Shown in pieces: positions 10,435 to 22,574 of a DNA stretch of 27,132 nt. How positions within the stretch are numbered: position 1 is the first letter of the stretch; the number at the start of each line of letters is the position of its first letter. The stretch is from Smittium mucronatum (Eukaryota; Kickxellomycota; Harpellomycetes; Harpellales; Legeriomycetaceae): contig LSSL01007396.1 of NCBI GenBank assembly GCA_001953115.1, positions 1 to 27,132 on the forward strand, given 5' to 3'. A program made the position numbers and the translations under genes. The notes beneath the pieces were generated by a model that saw nothing but the letters and a program-made list of their open reading frames with translations, had not been told where the DNA came from and made no database searches.

Positions 10435-12835
10435 ACACTCCGGGAAATAGGGTACACAATGATTCTAAAATTTTTTTTACTTAAAACCATCGAATAATAA
10501 AAATATTGTAAAAAGCACATATGTATATGTATATATATATATTAATTCCTTAATGCTTAAAAATAAAAAAATCGATAAAAAATAGTGATAATAAGCTACA
10601 GTACATTTAATAAGGAAAATAAAACGGTATATATCATTTTTTTTAATTACAAATATTAATAAGGACTCAATAAATTGACAAAATGTTCTCAACGCTTTTA
10701 ATATAACTTGAAAATTTAACATAAAATTCAAGAATTGAATCTTAAATATTTATTGAAAATTTTAGAGCAAAAAGTATATATATGAGTAAATTGAATCAAA
10801 AAAATTTGAAAAAATCATTATTGGAAACAAATTTAAATTAAAAAATATAAGAAAAATAACTTGGTTTGTTCATTTGAATAAAATAAAAGTAAAATTTTGG
10901 TTTTTATCAGAAATAATTTGCATTAAACAATGTTTTTTATATTCTTAAATAGTCTAATATAAAAACAAGTCATATCAAAAGAATAAAATGTGTAATTAAA
11001 GCATTTTTTTAGAATAGTTAAGTTTTAATGAAAGTTTATAAAATTATTTTTATAAATACTTATTTAATTGTAGGATGGTTTTTAATTATTTTTTTTGTTA
11101 CTTAAATCAAAGATTATCAGTCTAAATTATTTTTTCGCGATCTTAATTTTTTTTCTCAATTTAATAAACAAATATTTTATTCAATGTGTTACAAATTAAA
11201 TGGAAATAAAATTTGATATTCAAATTTAACAGTTTTTTTTAATTCGGCAGAATTTTTTAAATTTGAATCATTTTATTTCTTATTAATCGATTTGACGTAA
11301 AATAGATCACCGATATAAAAAATTATTAAGGTATATATCAGATATTTCATAATATATTAACCTCATCTAAATTTGCTATCGCTATAAATTATCAAAAAAA
11401 ATTATTACAGAGATTTTTGAACTTTTATAAAGTAAAAATATACTAAAAGTTGTCATCCCAGCATAAATAAAACAGCAATAAATTTTTATATAGTAAATTT
11501 CAAATTATAATATATTTTGAAGATATAAATAAGAAAGTTTATTTATCTAACTAACATTAAACTTCAAGCTTTTTTTCAAAATTATTTTTTGACGGTCATT
11601 TACGATTAAGAAAAGGAATTAAGAAAAAATATCAAAATTTTATAAAAAAAAAATAGATTTATTTTTTTGATGGCATTTATAGAGAATTATAATTCTTTCT
11701 ATTCGAATGATCTTAATTTTTGATTGTTTTTTAAAAATTTCACTAAAAAATATTCAAATAATAATCTATAAGCTAAAGGTTATTTTATAGATTAATTTAT
11801 AATGCTTTTTTTTTAAAAATATTATAATGGTTTCTTCAGGATGTTAATCTGAGTTAACTATAATGTTTGATTATAACATATGGTAAATGAATAAATTTTT
11901 ATTAATATAGAGGTTTAAATATGATTTTCTGCAGAAAATATAAAAAGAATATGAAAAAAAGATAATATAAAGCTTTATCTTTATATGGATATAAATATAA
12001 ATACCCACCATTTAATAATTATAAAAATAAATCAGAGTATTTAACAGAGCTTTGGAAGTGTATTATAACTTTTTATAATAATTCCCATAGAAAAATAACA
12101 CTAAAAAAACCACCATTAAGTGCTATTTTCGCAGAATTTATGTCATATAATAGATGAAAATACCCCTTATACACCCCTAGAAAAAATATTTGAACAGATA
12201 TATATTTATAATTTAATGTTGAAAAGATTTTTTAAGTTAAAATATTAATATAAATAATTTTTTTAGCATTAGAAGTTCTAAGATATATTATATAAATTAG
12301 AGGGTGACGTCTTTATATCCCAAAAAAAAATTCCTGAAAATTTTTCACTCTTCTAGAAATCCTCAAATATACTTAGAGATACAAAAAATATTATTTTATT
12401 ATTTCAAAAAAGTTTATTGATCCTTTATATTAGGGGTTTCTATAATAAGCCAAATCAATAATCAATAATTTGATTTATATACTAATTACCAACTTTGTAT
12501 TATATTTTTGATACAAGTATTCATAATTAAATAAATTTGAATCCCTGTATAAAAATATACACTCTTGAATATTTGATATTTTATCAAATATCTATAGGAT
12601 AAAAAGATAAAATATTTGCAAAAAATTCAATCTAAAAAAATATTATAACATGGGATCAATTATTAATCATAAAGACACTTGATCTCTAATGATTAGTGCA
12701 AAATTTTTTTTATGATTTTATAAAATTAATTTAAAATGTAGAATTATAATAAAAATTACAATCATCTCGTTACAATTTTAAAAAAAATAATAATGGTTGT
12801 ATGGGAAACCTGATTATTTTAGAAGTCAATAAAAA

Positions 12836-12867
12836 AAATTCCGATTTATTTGGGAAAATCGGAATTT
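12836..12867. repeat. Hairpin with perfect 12-bp arms
   Basis: AAATTCCGATTT (12836-12847) and AAATCGGAATTT (12856-12867) are exact reverse complements with an 8-base loop (ATTTGGGA). This is the longest perfect short hairpin I found in the desert. It lies next to no gene, so a transcription terminator role is unlikely; it may be the remnant of a small inverted-repeat element. Confidence 0.85.
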
Positions 12868-14824
12868 AGGAACGTTAAAATAAAATATTTTTGAAGAAAT
12901 CATATTTCTAAAAATGAGATTATATAAAATACACAATATTTCTTTAAATATTTGTAATTTGCAAATATATTTAGATATTTCAGAAATTTTCAACTAGGTT
13001 TTCAGATTTTGAAAACTTTCGAAACATCCACATTTATTCTGAATTATTATAATTAATTTTTTTAAATTTTTTTAAAAAATGAAATGTATTAAGTTTTCTT
13101 CCTAAAAAAAAAGATTAAATAATCATGACATACCTTTTTACAAAAATATTGAATCCAATTAAATGAAAAAAATCTATTATAGAAATTAAATTGTAAGAAG
13201 CGGAATAAAAAATATATAAGAAATGGTGATAGTCTCAATAGAAAGTCTCCTAATAATCATTTTTTTCTAAAAAATCCATTAAAATAGGTAATATAAATTT
13301 TCAATCGCAAATTTTTCAAAATAATTTTTATGATAATAGTTTATTATTACCTATAAAAAATATATCAAAATATTAGGATCTACCAATAAGAAATCAGTAA
13401 AACTAGTTCTTTTAAAAAATAATACTTGGCTTTCAAAATTTGGGATTAAATTAAGATTAGATGCATTAATAATGTTTTTAAAATGCCAAAAGATCTATAG
13501 GTAGGTATATTATCAATTAATCCAAACAACTATTCATCATATTAAGAAAAAATAAAGATTTTGTTAATAAGTTATAGGATTTTTACCCTTAATAATTGAA
13601 GATTGACAATAAAAGATAGGATTTTGAGATAATTAAACCGGTAAATTAAAATATTGGCAAGATAATTTTTCATAAAATTAAGTCGGCATATTAAGATATA
13701 ATCGAAAATTTTATGGGAAATATATATCTATTTTTTAAAAAAATTTATTTTTATAAGTTTATTGATATTAGAATATTAACAAATAAAGTTATACAATAAA
13801 TTAATTCCTGTTTCTATAAGCTTATATTTTTTCTGATACTCTGAGCTCAGTGAAAGAGAAAAAATATTCAACAATAAAAATGAAGAAAGTTTCTAAATAA
13901 AAAAAAAGAACAAATAAACATTTATATTTATATATGCCACTATAGCAGACCTTTTTTTTAAATAAAAAGAGATATAAAATATGTGAAATAGAATATTTTA
14001 TAAAAATTCGCAAAGATTCAATTATAAAAAATTTAACAGAGAAAAAATAACTAAAGATAAATTGGTGGATAAAAACAGAAAAAATCTCTATTACTAAGGT
14101 TTATTGTTATTTTTAAATCATTTATTTAAGGTTTTTAAAGATAATGATAAACCAAAATATGAATTTAAATAAATATCGAACAAAAAAAAGTATGTAAATA
14201 TTTTAAATATTTTATCTAAAAACCTATATATATATATTTCAGACTTATTTCAACATTATTAAAAGTGAAAAAATAGTTTTAGATTATTTCAAAATATCAC
14301 TAAAGTGTATTATTACACGTAATTAACTTTATTATTTTATTGTGTTATATATATATATATATATATGTAATATAGAAATCGGAATAAAGGAGTATAAAAT
14401 AATTTTTAATAATTAAACTAATAGAATTATGATCTCTAAATACTTATAGTGATTTATTGTTTCAATATTTATGAGAATAAGATGCAGAGAAAAAATGGAA
14501 ATAAAAAAATATCAATTTAATGTTTTTTAATCCAAAATTATATAAATATTTTATTTAAACTCTAATCCTTCCATAAATAACTGAAAAAATTGAGTTTTTA
14601 CGCGTCCATAGGAGTGAAAATGTGGGGTTAAAAATTTTTATTACACTTGTAAACATTTTATTTCAAAGTATTCAAAAATACGTATTTAAAAAATCAAATA
14701 CACCTAAAATTTCAATTTAGTATTTTACAGACTCTTATAAATTAAAAATATAACTCAGATGGGTTTGGGTTTTTTTTTACGCAGAATTTATTTTTAAACT
14801 TAATAAAAATGAACAAAAACACTA

Positions 14825-15610
14825 TTGCAAAATTTAAAAAAAAGATGCATTGTTTTGAACACTCTCAAAATAAAATTATTCCACACATTACCTTCTTTTA
14901 TGTAATTATCACCATTTAATTTACTCCTTATAATACTAACACAAACACCCAATAAAATTTTATCTCTTTTTTTGATAGGTTTTTAAATTTAAGCTATAAA
15001 TGGAGGATTGTCTTATAAATAATTCAATTTAATGTTAAATCTTTGCTAAATTCTCAGTTTGGAAATATTTCTATATTAAAACTATAATATTATTTGATAA
15101 CAAAAAATCAAAACTTGTTACCTGTGGAAAGTGACGAAAGATTGTTAATAAAATTTTTAATATTCAATGTCTTTTAGTTAATTTAGGCTATAAATTTCAA
15201 ATATGATTTGATATAAATTTATCGAATAATATGAGAGATTCTCTTAAAATCAGATTCTTTTACTATTAAATATTTAATATTTTCCTAATTATGATGTTGA
15301 AAAAGGCGACGTGACTATTAACCTATTTAAATTTTACCTACCTATTGACTAATTAGAATAAAATATTAATACATGTGCGTAAATATGTGTAATTTGAAAA
15401 AAGATCTTAATTATGAAAATAATTGGTTGATATGGTAGGTAAAATTTGAAGTAGGTCAATAATCCTGAAACCAAATTATTTGATATTTGTGCTGGTATTT
15501 AAAAGAAGCAATATAAATTTTGGTAATTAAGTAAAAGAAGGTGATGTGTGAAATAAATATATCTTGGTAGCGTTTAAAACAATTTCTCTAAAAAAAAAGT
15601 TGAAATTTTT
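14825..15610. mobile_element. Long degenerate inverted repeat (foldback/MITE-like element I)
   Basis: The left arm around 14849-14950 matches the reverse complement of 15481-15583 at about 75% by eye over some 100 bases. Shared blocks include ATTGTTTT, CACACAT, ACCTTCTTTTA and CACAAA, all on one symmetry axis near 15216. Weaker similarity extends outward to about 14825 and 15610 and inward beyond 14975. The middle holds a second inverted repeat with a different axis (15313-15464) and the direct repeat pair 14986-15001 / 15180-15195. No transposase is encoded. Foldback elements and MITEs have this form. I cannot define target-site duplications, so the edges are approximate and the class is inferred. 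Confidence 0.65.
15313..15464. repeat. Inner inverted repeat nested in element I
   Basis: The arms are 15313-15357 and 15420-15464. The core AAATTTTACCTACC (15329-15342) is repeated exactly in reverse complement at 15434-15447, and the rest differs mainly by transitions and single-base gaps. The axis is near 15388, about 170 bases away from that of the enclosing repeat. The ends read GAYTATTRACCT in each arm. It could be an independent MITE inserted into, or duplicated within, the larger element. Confidence 0.75.
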
Positions 15611-15618
15611 CGAAAAAG

Positions 15619-15700
15619 TATCCTAAACAACTCCGCACCATCGCTCTAGCAACTCCGTAACCACTGGGCATTGGCTCAAGGGTCAGATGAGTTCATATGG
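15619..15700 (-). mobile_element. 5'-truncated LINE 3'-end fragment
   Basis: This patch is homologous to the 3' end of the LINE at the right edge (26316-26400) in the same orientation. Shared words include ATCCT, CCATCGCTCTAGC, CACTGGG and, with small changes, the bases covering the last codons and stop. On the minus strand it would cover the final dozen or so codons and the 3' UTR only. Such very short 3' copies are typical of LINEs, whose reverse transcription starts at the RNA 3' end and often aborts. Its 3' end abuts the right arm of element I. Confidence 0.8.
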
Positions 15701-18700
15701 ATATAAAAGCTTTAAATTTATGTTTCATAGATATTATTTTTTAGAAAAATATATTGAACCCATTTTTTTTAAAAAAATTATTAACCCAATCAGATGGTGT
15801 CATTTTTAATATGCTTGAATATTTTTTACATTCTTTAAAATAAAATACAGAAAAATCAAATAGCCCATAAAAATTATAATCATCTATCTCAATAATTATT
15901 TGATTTTTTATAAAGCTTGGGGTTTTTTTAAAAATCTAGAAAAAGAAAAGAACTACACTTATTATTATTTAAAAGAAATGCAAAATCATCTAAAAAAGAA
16001 ATTTAACATTGGCATGAAGCTAAAATTAACTTAATGATATTATTATTCGACTATATTTTACATCTTTTATGTTTATTAAGGATTTAATTTTATTAAAAGA
16101 TGGGTTTATAGCAAAATTTTTAGTCATTAAAAGGTACAAATCAATAAAAATATTACACCAATGCGAAATTTGAGTTTATTCTAAAAAAATTATTCTCTGA
16201 AAAATCATTCATTTTAGAATTTTATTTCATAAAAATTCCATATTTTAAAAATTAATATATATTTAATAATAAAAAAGATACTTAGAAACTACTATTTTTA
16301 ACTAAAAAATAGATTCCTGATACCAGCTATTATTGAAATTTAACTTATAATAAGTCATATAGGATATTTAGGTAAATTAAATATAATATGAAATACGATA
16401 TAGATAGGAAAATAAATAAAAATAAGTTTTTGCTGAAGACCTGTTTTTTTTTAATTATGATGTCTACATCTTATTAGAGGAAAAATGTAAGTAAACTTTT
16501 TTTCTCTAAGATACTACTCTTATTTTTTTTGATAAAAAGATATTTTTTATAAATATTACTTTCATAATATGATTAAAAATAATTTTTAAAGAAACAAGCT
16601 TTATATTTAAAAAAAATCTACCCAAACTATTTTTTCATTAAAGATTAATTTATATAAATCTTTAATTAGCTTTTCAAAAGCTCTAATATGCTAAAATACT
16701 ATTTACTGAAAAAAAATATTGACTTATTATTACGTAAAGACGCTCATAGTTTTTTTTTTGTTTTATTTAACTTTTAAAAACATTTTTTATCAATAATTTT
16801 ATTTTTATAATTAATCTTTTTTTTTTTTGATAAATACAAAATATTCAATATTGATTTATAACTTAATTTAATACTGCTTTGCATCAAATTTTCTTAAAAA
16901 CTGCCACAAACTGGCAGTCATACCTATAAATCCATCTCTAGTCTCAAATATAAATGAATTTTTTTTTATGTATTAATTAATAGAACATCTTTCATAACCC
17001 AATATAATTTATATTTTAAATGTTATGACGTTTATACCCCATATAAGATAAAGGATATACGTTCAGACCTCAGGTTTTTTATCAAGTTTTATTTCTATCC
17101 GTGTTTATTTTCTCATCATTGAGACAAAATCTAAAATCTAAAATCTTAAGCAAACTCTTTTTCACCTATAATGTTAATGCAGTAATTTCTATTAAAAAAG
17201 ACGACTAAAATCAGTAAAATTTGTATCATTTGTAGCTGAAAGGCAATTAATCTAGTCATGATTTATTTTTTGCTGTCAAATTGTATCATAAAATAACAAA
17301 AGTTTACCAATCTTTCTATTTAAATTCCCAATAAGTATTTTTTTTGTTAAAGATAAACAAAATTATCCAATAAAAACCAGGATATATATTTTCTGTCGAG
17401 TTTTAAGTTATTCAATTTCAAGAGAAATGTTCAAAAAATATAATAAAAATGTAAAAAAAATGTTATTTTTATTTATATAATACTGATAACAACAAATAGT
17501 ATCGAGTTAAATAAAATAAATCTCTAAATTAAATATGAAAAATTCCTTGGAATGAAAGATAAAAAAAATCAGATTAAATATTATTTTAAATACAATCCTT
17601 TTTTATTTTTAAAACCATTACAATATATATATTTAAAAAATAATCCACTTCAGCTTAAAAAAATTATATTTACTGTAAAATAATCCACAATAAAGCATAT
17701 AAAGATTTAAATTTTTAATTTTATCTTGTAAAAATACAAAGTTAAAAACAACCTTTTTGGAGCCTAATTAAAAAAATGGTTAGCTTCGTGTAAAATCGCA
17801 AAAGTGTTATAAAATTATCAACCACTCTTATAATATAAAGAATATCAAAAGTAAAAAATAAAGCAGAATTATAAATAAGAGTAAAGTAAATGACTATTCG
17901 ACGGTCCATATATCGGTTTTTTATCTGTAATGCGTTTATTATGACTTAGAAAAATATATTTATATCATTGATTCTTTTAAAAAGATCTGAAATAGTATAA
18001 ATTTTCATATTTGCAGTTTTACCAAGAGCATATAATGTTTATTTACATTATTTTCATTAAAAAAAAAGTTCTAACTCAAATATTCAATCTTTTCTAATAC
18101 CTATTTTTCTTATTTTTTGAAATATAAAAATTTCTGTTCTTTATTAAATACCAAGTTTAGAAACGACCATTTAAATCCTATAAATTTGTTTATTTCATAT
18201 TTTTAGCGATTTGATGGGGTTCATTGACTTCAAATATTATACAAATGATTCTCATTTATCAAATTAAGATAAGTTTTTTAAATATATGAATGGATAAATA
18301 CCAAACGTAAAATTGTCATTTTTTTAATTTTAAATGTGAATAATATCTTTCACAAAATTGAAAACCGAATTATTTTTATTAATTAATTATAAAATTTGAT
18401 CAAAAAATACGTTTTAACTTTTATTTATCAATAAATAATGATTTTAATTTGGCAATTAGAAAAACGATATTCCAGATTTTCTATCCTTAATCCATTTCTT
18501 TTCTCAGGATTAAATATATTTTGTGGCCTGATTAAATATCTATGATGTGCTTTAACCACTTGCAACTAATAATGAAATTTTTTTAAATTAAAAATTATAT
18601 TGTATTTAAAGCTAATTTTTTTCAATTTTTTCATTAATCAATCTCATTATATTTCTAATAATAATAGAGTAATTTGAATTTAAAATTATTTACATATTTT

Positions 18701-19939
18701 TAATTTTAAAAATATTTAATTTAAAACAGAAAACAATGGAACCGAACACATAACTGTTTGAAATTTTCATTGTATTCTTAATTTTAATTCTTTTCCTCTA
18801 ATATTTATATTGGAATCTAAATATGTAGAGGTAATAAAAAAATAGAATCAAACAAAAAAAATTCTAGTCATAGGAAATTATAGAAACATTGATTTAAGAT
18901 TTTTTTTTTGATCAGTTGTAATATATATCAGCAAAGAAAACAAATGTTTATTAATATATTGAATAAATTTTCCGAGATTTTTTAGTTTATAAATTTTTTT
19001 CGAAAAAATCTGCTTTGAAAATCTAACCCCTGAGGTTTGGCACTGTTTTTATTAACTTTTCAAAGCTCATAATCTCCATATTTCGTTAACTTAAAATGTT
19101 GTAAATAATTTAAAATTAACCTGATATAATAAAAATATCACTAATATTGAATATTGATTATTGAATAGGATTTGATAAAAATTGATATATTAAATTTAAA
19201 TAGAACTTTTCAAGGCTTTTATTTATAAATTAGTAGCTTTTTTAAAAAAAATTAGACTTTTGTAACTAAAAAGCTAGGATATATAAGTAATGGAAGATGC
19301 TGAATTATTTGAATAAATGTATGGGGTTTTTCTTCTTTTTTTCTGACTACAAACATTCTTAATGAAATTACCGTTGTTATTAATCACATTTTCTTTGCTG
19401 AAAATGATATTCGCAATCCTGATAAAGGGAATTAATTCAATAAAACGGCCTTTTTGGATGCTTTTACAGCTGTTTAAATGAATAATTAAAAATTCTTATA
19501 CTTGATATAATTAATATAATGCATATTATACTCAAATCAGTTACGATAATTTAGCATTATTAATTTTTTTTTTTTAACTATATAGAAACTAAAAATGGAG
19601 GTTTACGTTAAAAAATTAATTTTTGTAGTGAAATTCCACTGAAAAATAAAAAGATATAATCCCTATTTACTTATAAATAAAGATAACACAATTTTAGATT
19701 ATTTTCAACAATATAATGTACAGAAAAATTTTTAACGTCATTTATATTATCTTAAGTTTAGTAAAAATGTTATAAAACATTTAATATTTAATATTTAACT
19801 ACTACAACTTATATTATCATTATTGAAAAGAGCTATAGAAAATATTTTTAAAACAATTTATATCCAATTTTATATAAGCGTTTCTTAATAGGTATTTTTT
19901 TTTTCTATTCGTTTTTTTGGAAGAAAAATATCAAATTAA
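15701..19939. other. AT desert, third part: no gene seen
   Basis: I see no coding region or RNA gene. The stretch holds a GC-armed hairpin at 16900-16918, a three-copy AAAATCT tandem repeat at 17126-17146 and many A/T tracts. A patch at 19380-19470 is somewhat richer in G+C but is broken by stops in the frames I read. Confidence 0.6.
16900..16918. repeat. Small hairpin, 7-bp GC-containing arms
   Basis: ACTGCCA (16900-16906) and TGGCAGT (16912-16918) are exact reverse complements around a 5-base CAAAC loop. The arms are 57% G+C in DNA that is otherwise nearly all A and T. Confidence 0.8.
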
Positions 19940-20500
19940 TATACATTTTTTCCAAATCAAATTTGATAAAATGTGATAAAATAAAAAAAAGGTAAATTTA
20001 ATTTGGATAGTGTCTGTTCAAATAAAAATTAAGCAAAAATTAATTCGAGATAAGTGAATATAATTTGAACAAGTTACGTCCAATTTAAAAAAACTATAAA
20101 AAATACGAATTAAATGAAACTAATTATGAAAAAATTAGATTCAAATTCATAAAAAGTGAATCTGAACTATGTGTAATTAAAAACGCCATTATTAATCCTA
20201 AAAATTATTTTATTTTCGTTTAATTTCATTAATATGGGTTAAAAAAGTTAATTCACGAAGAAAAAAATTTTTTTAAAATTTTTTTCACTTTTTTTGAAAT
20301 CGAATTTATTTATTTATTCGTGATTGGTGCGTTTAGTTCATATTATTTTTCAATTTTTTTTATTTTTACGTAGCTTTTTCAAATTATATTCACTTATTCC
20401 GAATTCGTCTTTTTTTATTTGAACAGATATTCTCTAAACCAAATTTACTTTTTTTATTTGGTCCCAATTTTTCCTGATTCGATTTAGAAAAGTTATACTT
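19940..20500. mobile_element. Long degenerate inverted repeat (foldback/MITE-like element II)
   Basis: The left arm (about 19940-20165) and right arm (about 20280-20500) are reverse complements around an axis near 20221. An exact 20-base match links 20050-20069 to 20378-20397, and an exact 15-base match (CTGTTCAAATAAAAA) links 20014-20028 to 20412-20426. Between and around them the arms match with many small changes and gaps; outer anchors are CAAATC at 19953-19958 and its near-complement GATTTA at 20481-20486. The spacer of about 115 bases has no open frame of note. As no transposase is present it would be a non-autonomous element. No target-site duplication was identified. Confidence 0.75.
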
Positions 20501-20510
20501 AATCACTCTT

Positions 20511-22574
20511 TTTATATAAATCAGTTTCTATTGAACGAAAAAAAAAGTATTTAATTGTCCATAAACAGATCAGGGATTTGAATAGCTTTGTAATATATAT
20601 TTTTTGATAGTAATCTATGATTTTTTTTTAAAAAAAAAGGCAAGATGAAAAAAAAATCATATTAAGCTCAAAAAGTACATTTATTTGCCAAAACTAAAAA
20701 AATATATATTGAATGCTACCAAAATTTAAATTTGCCACATTAATAAATAAAATGTGAAATGCTTGTGGTTTTTGAGTTTTAAGTTCACCTATATTAAATA
20801 TTTTTTATTAAGCAATCTAAAATGGAATATTTTAAAACATGATTAAGATAAAATTATAAATAAATATGAGATTATAAGACAGTCATATCCTATTTTAAAA
20901 AAATAATTTACAAAATTCGGCTCTGTAAATGTGATAAAATATACAAGAATCAACTATTAAAAACACAAAAAAAAAGTTTTAATTTTCGATAATATAAAAA
21001 ATTTTGATCTAAAATTAGATTTTGCTTATCGGAAAAAATTTATTGGATGGTTATTGCTTGATTAATTGGTGATTTCCGATGGTAAAAATTTTTACTATTG
21101 TATTAAAATATAATTATATAGAATTTTTTTTTGCCTTTTAAAATTTTCTTTGTGTATTCACCTCTGAGAGCGATTTATTTTATATATCCTTGGACACAAT
21201 AGCAATGAACGTACTAGGAAAGCCGAAGTTTACCCATCAAAAAAAGATATTTTAAATTAAATTAAAGTAAATATTCAAATATTTCCAGTAATAAAAAAGC
21301 TAATATATGGTTCCTAAATTATTCTAAACATTAGTTGTGGAATATTATGAATACGGGCACATAACATAAAACTCATCTGTGCCAATGCTAAATGAATACA
21401 TACTTAATATACTCATTCTAAAAGCTTTAAAAAATACAACTTTAAAATAACTTGGCTCTCATTTTCTGCTGAGAAGATTTTTATAAAAAATTGTCGATTA
21501 TAAGCATGTTTTTAGATCTTATGCATGTGTAAAAATAATACTTAAAGATACCTTATTCCATTACAACCGTGGGTGCATTTATTTTTTCCACAATATTTGC
21601 TGCATTACAAATAAAAACGTCGAAGAAGTCTTCGACTGAGGATATATTTATAATTATTTCTTATTCTTTAAACCACTTGAAAATTGCTCTGAAATCATTT
21701 AGGATAAAAATTTCCAAATGTTTCTAAAAAGAAAAAATTGAAAAAATTCTCATCTTTAATATTATCTGACAGAGATTTTATCACTAATAAAAAAATGGAT
21801 ATTTCTAAAATCAGTTCCCGAATCACTCCCAAAAAAACCACAATAGGGTAGATTGGCTAATTATAGCAGTTAGTAAATATAATAAATAGAATACACCGAG
21901 TCCTGCATAGGATTTTCTTATTATTTTTTTTGTAATAAATCCATTTGATGTACCTATAAGACTTTTTTATTTGGCAGAAAAATCCCCATATGGGTTTTAT
22001 ATAATATTCTACATATTTTTATGAAATTTTGGCTCCAAAGAAATTAAAATATTTTTTAAAAAATATAAATCAATACTCGATTTTCTCTTTCTTAATTTTT
22101 CTTCAAACTAATTAATATTAATTCATGTTTTTTCACTAGCATCAGAAGAATATTAATCATTAAATGTCTTTTCAGAATAATTTCAAGCAAATTAAAAGAT
22201 AAATAAGATGAAAAAGCGAATAAGAATAGTCTTTTTTTATCTTACTTGCCATCACAATAACTCTTTACACATGTATAATTTTAATTGGTTTATTGAAAAA
22301 TTCAGTTTTATCAATTAAAAATTACTTAGCCTAATTTCAATTGCAGGTTTTCTCCCAAAATTTTATGGTATATGTTCCTCTTTTTCAGCAAAAATTTTCA
22401 TCGTAGTTCTAGTAGCGATTTTTATTTCACAGAAAATATTGCAGATAAATTAAGAAAACCTTTGATTGATGTTTAATTGACTTTAAAAAACATAAAAACC
22501 ATATAGAGAATCAGGAATATTGTTTAAGATATCTTTCTTTATAAAGCCTCTATATTAAACCGATATTAACACTA
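20511..22574. other. AT desert, fourth part: no gene seen
   Basis: No coding region is supported. A T9A9 palindrome lies at 20621-20638, identical in form to that at 4338-4355. A patch around 21160-21240 is richer in G+C and ends in TTTACCCATCA (21229-21239), a word also present at 7151-7161. A palindromic site lies at 21619-21636. Confidence 0.6.
21619..21636. repeat. 18-bp near-perfect palindrome
   Basis: GTCGAAGA and TCTTCGAC flank a two-base AG centre. As single-strand structure the stem would be seven pairs with a four-base loop; as duplex it is a dyad that a dimeric DNA-binding protein could recognise. No gene lies beside it. Confidence 0.75.

Larger units (their letters stand above)
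8420..14824. other. AT desert, second part: no gene seen
   Basis: No supported gene. Open stretches on the minus strand at 10477-10731 and 13822-14013 are low-complexity and in the first case run through a TA repeat. The stretch has G-rich spots at 9799-9808, a C10 run at 10425-10434, an AT hairpin at 12569-12591 (10-bp arms, 3-base loop) and a strong hairpin at 12836-12867. Patches at about 8040-8080 and 8560-8700 have more G+C than their surroundings but no readable frame. Confidence 0.6.

Noticed and set aside
10477..10731. 84-codon minus-strand open stretch
   Set aside because: Low complexity, runs through a TA microsatellite (IYIYTYTY) and has no ATG at its upstream end.
12530..12550. 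TTTGAATCCC as a tRNA B-box-like word
   Set aside because: No A box and no cloverleaf can be drawn around it; no tRNA gene was found in the window.
13822..14013. 63-codon minus-strand open stretch
   Set aside because: Short, F/I/Y/K-rich and without recognisable motif; expected by chance at this composition.
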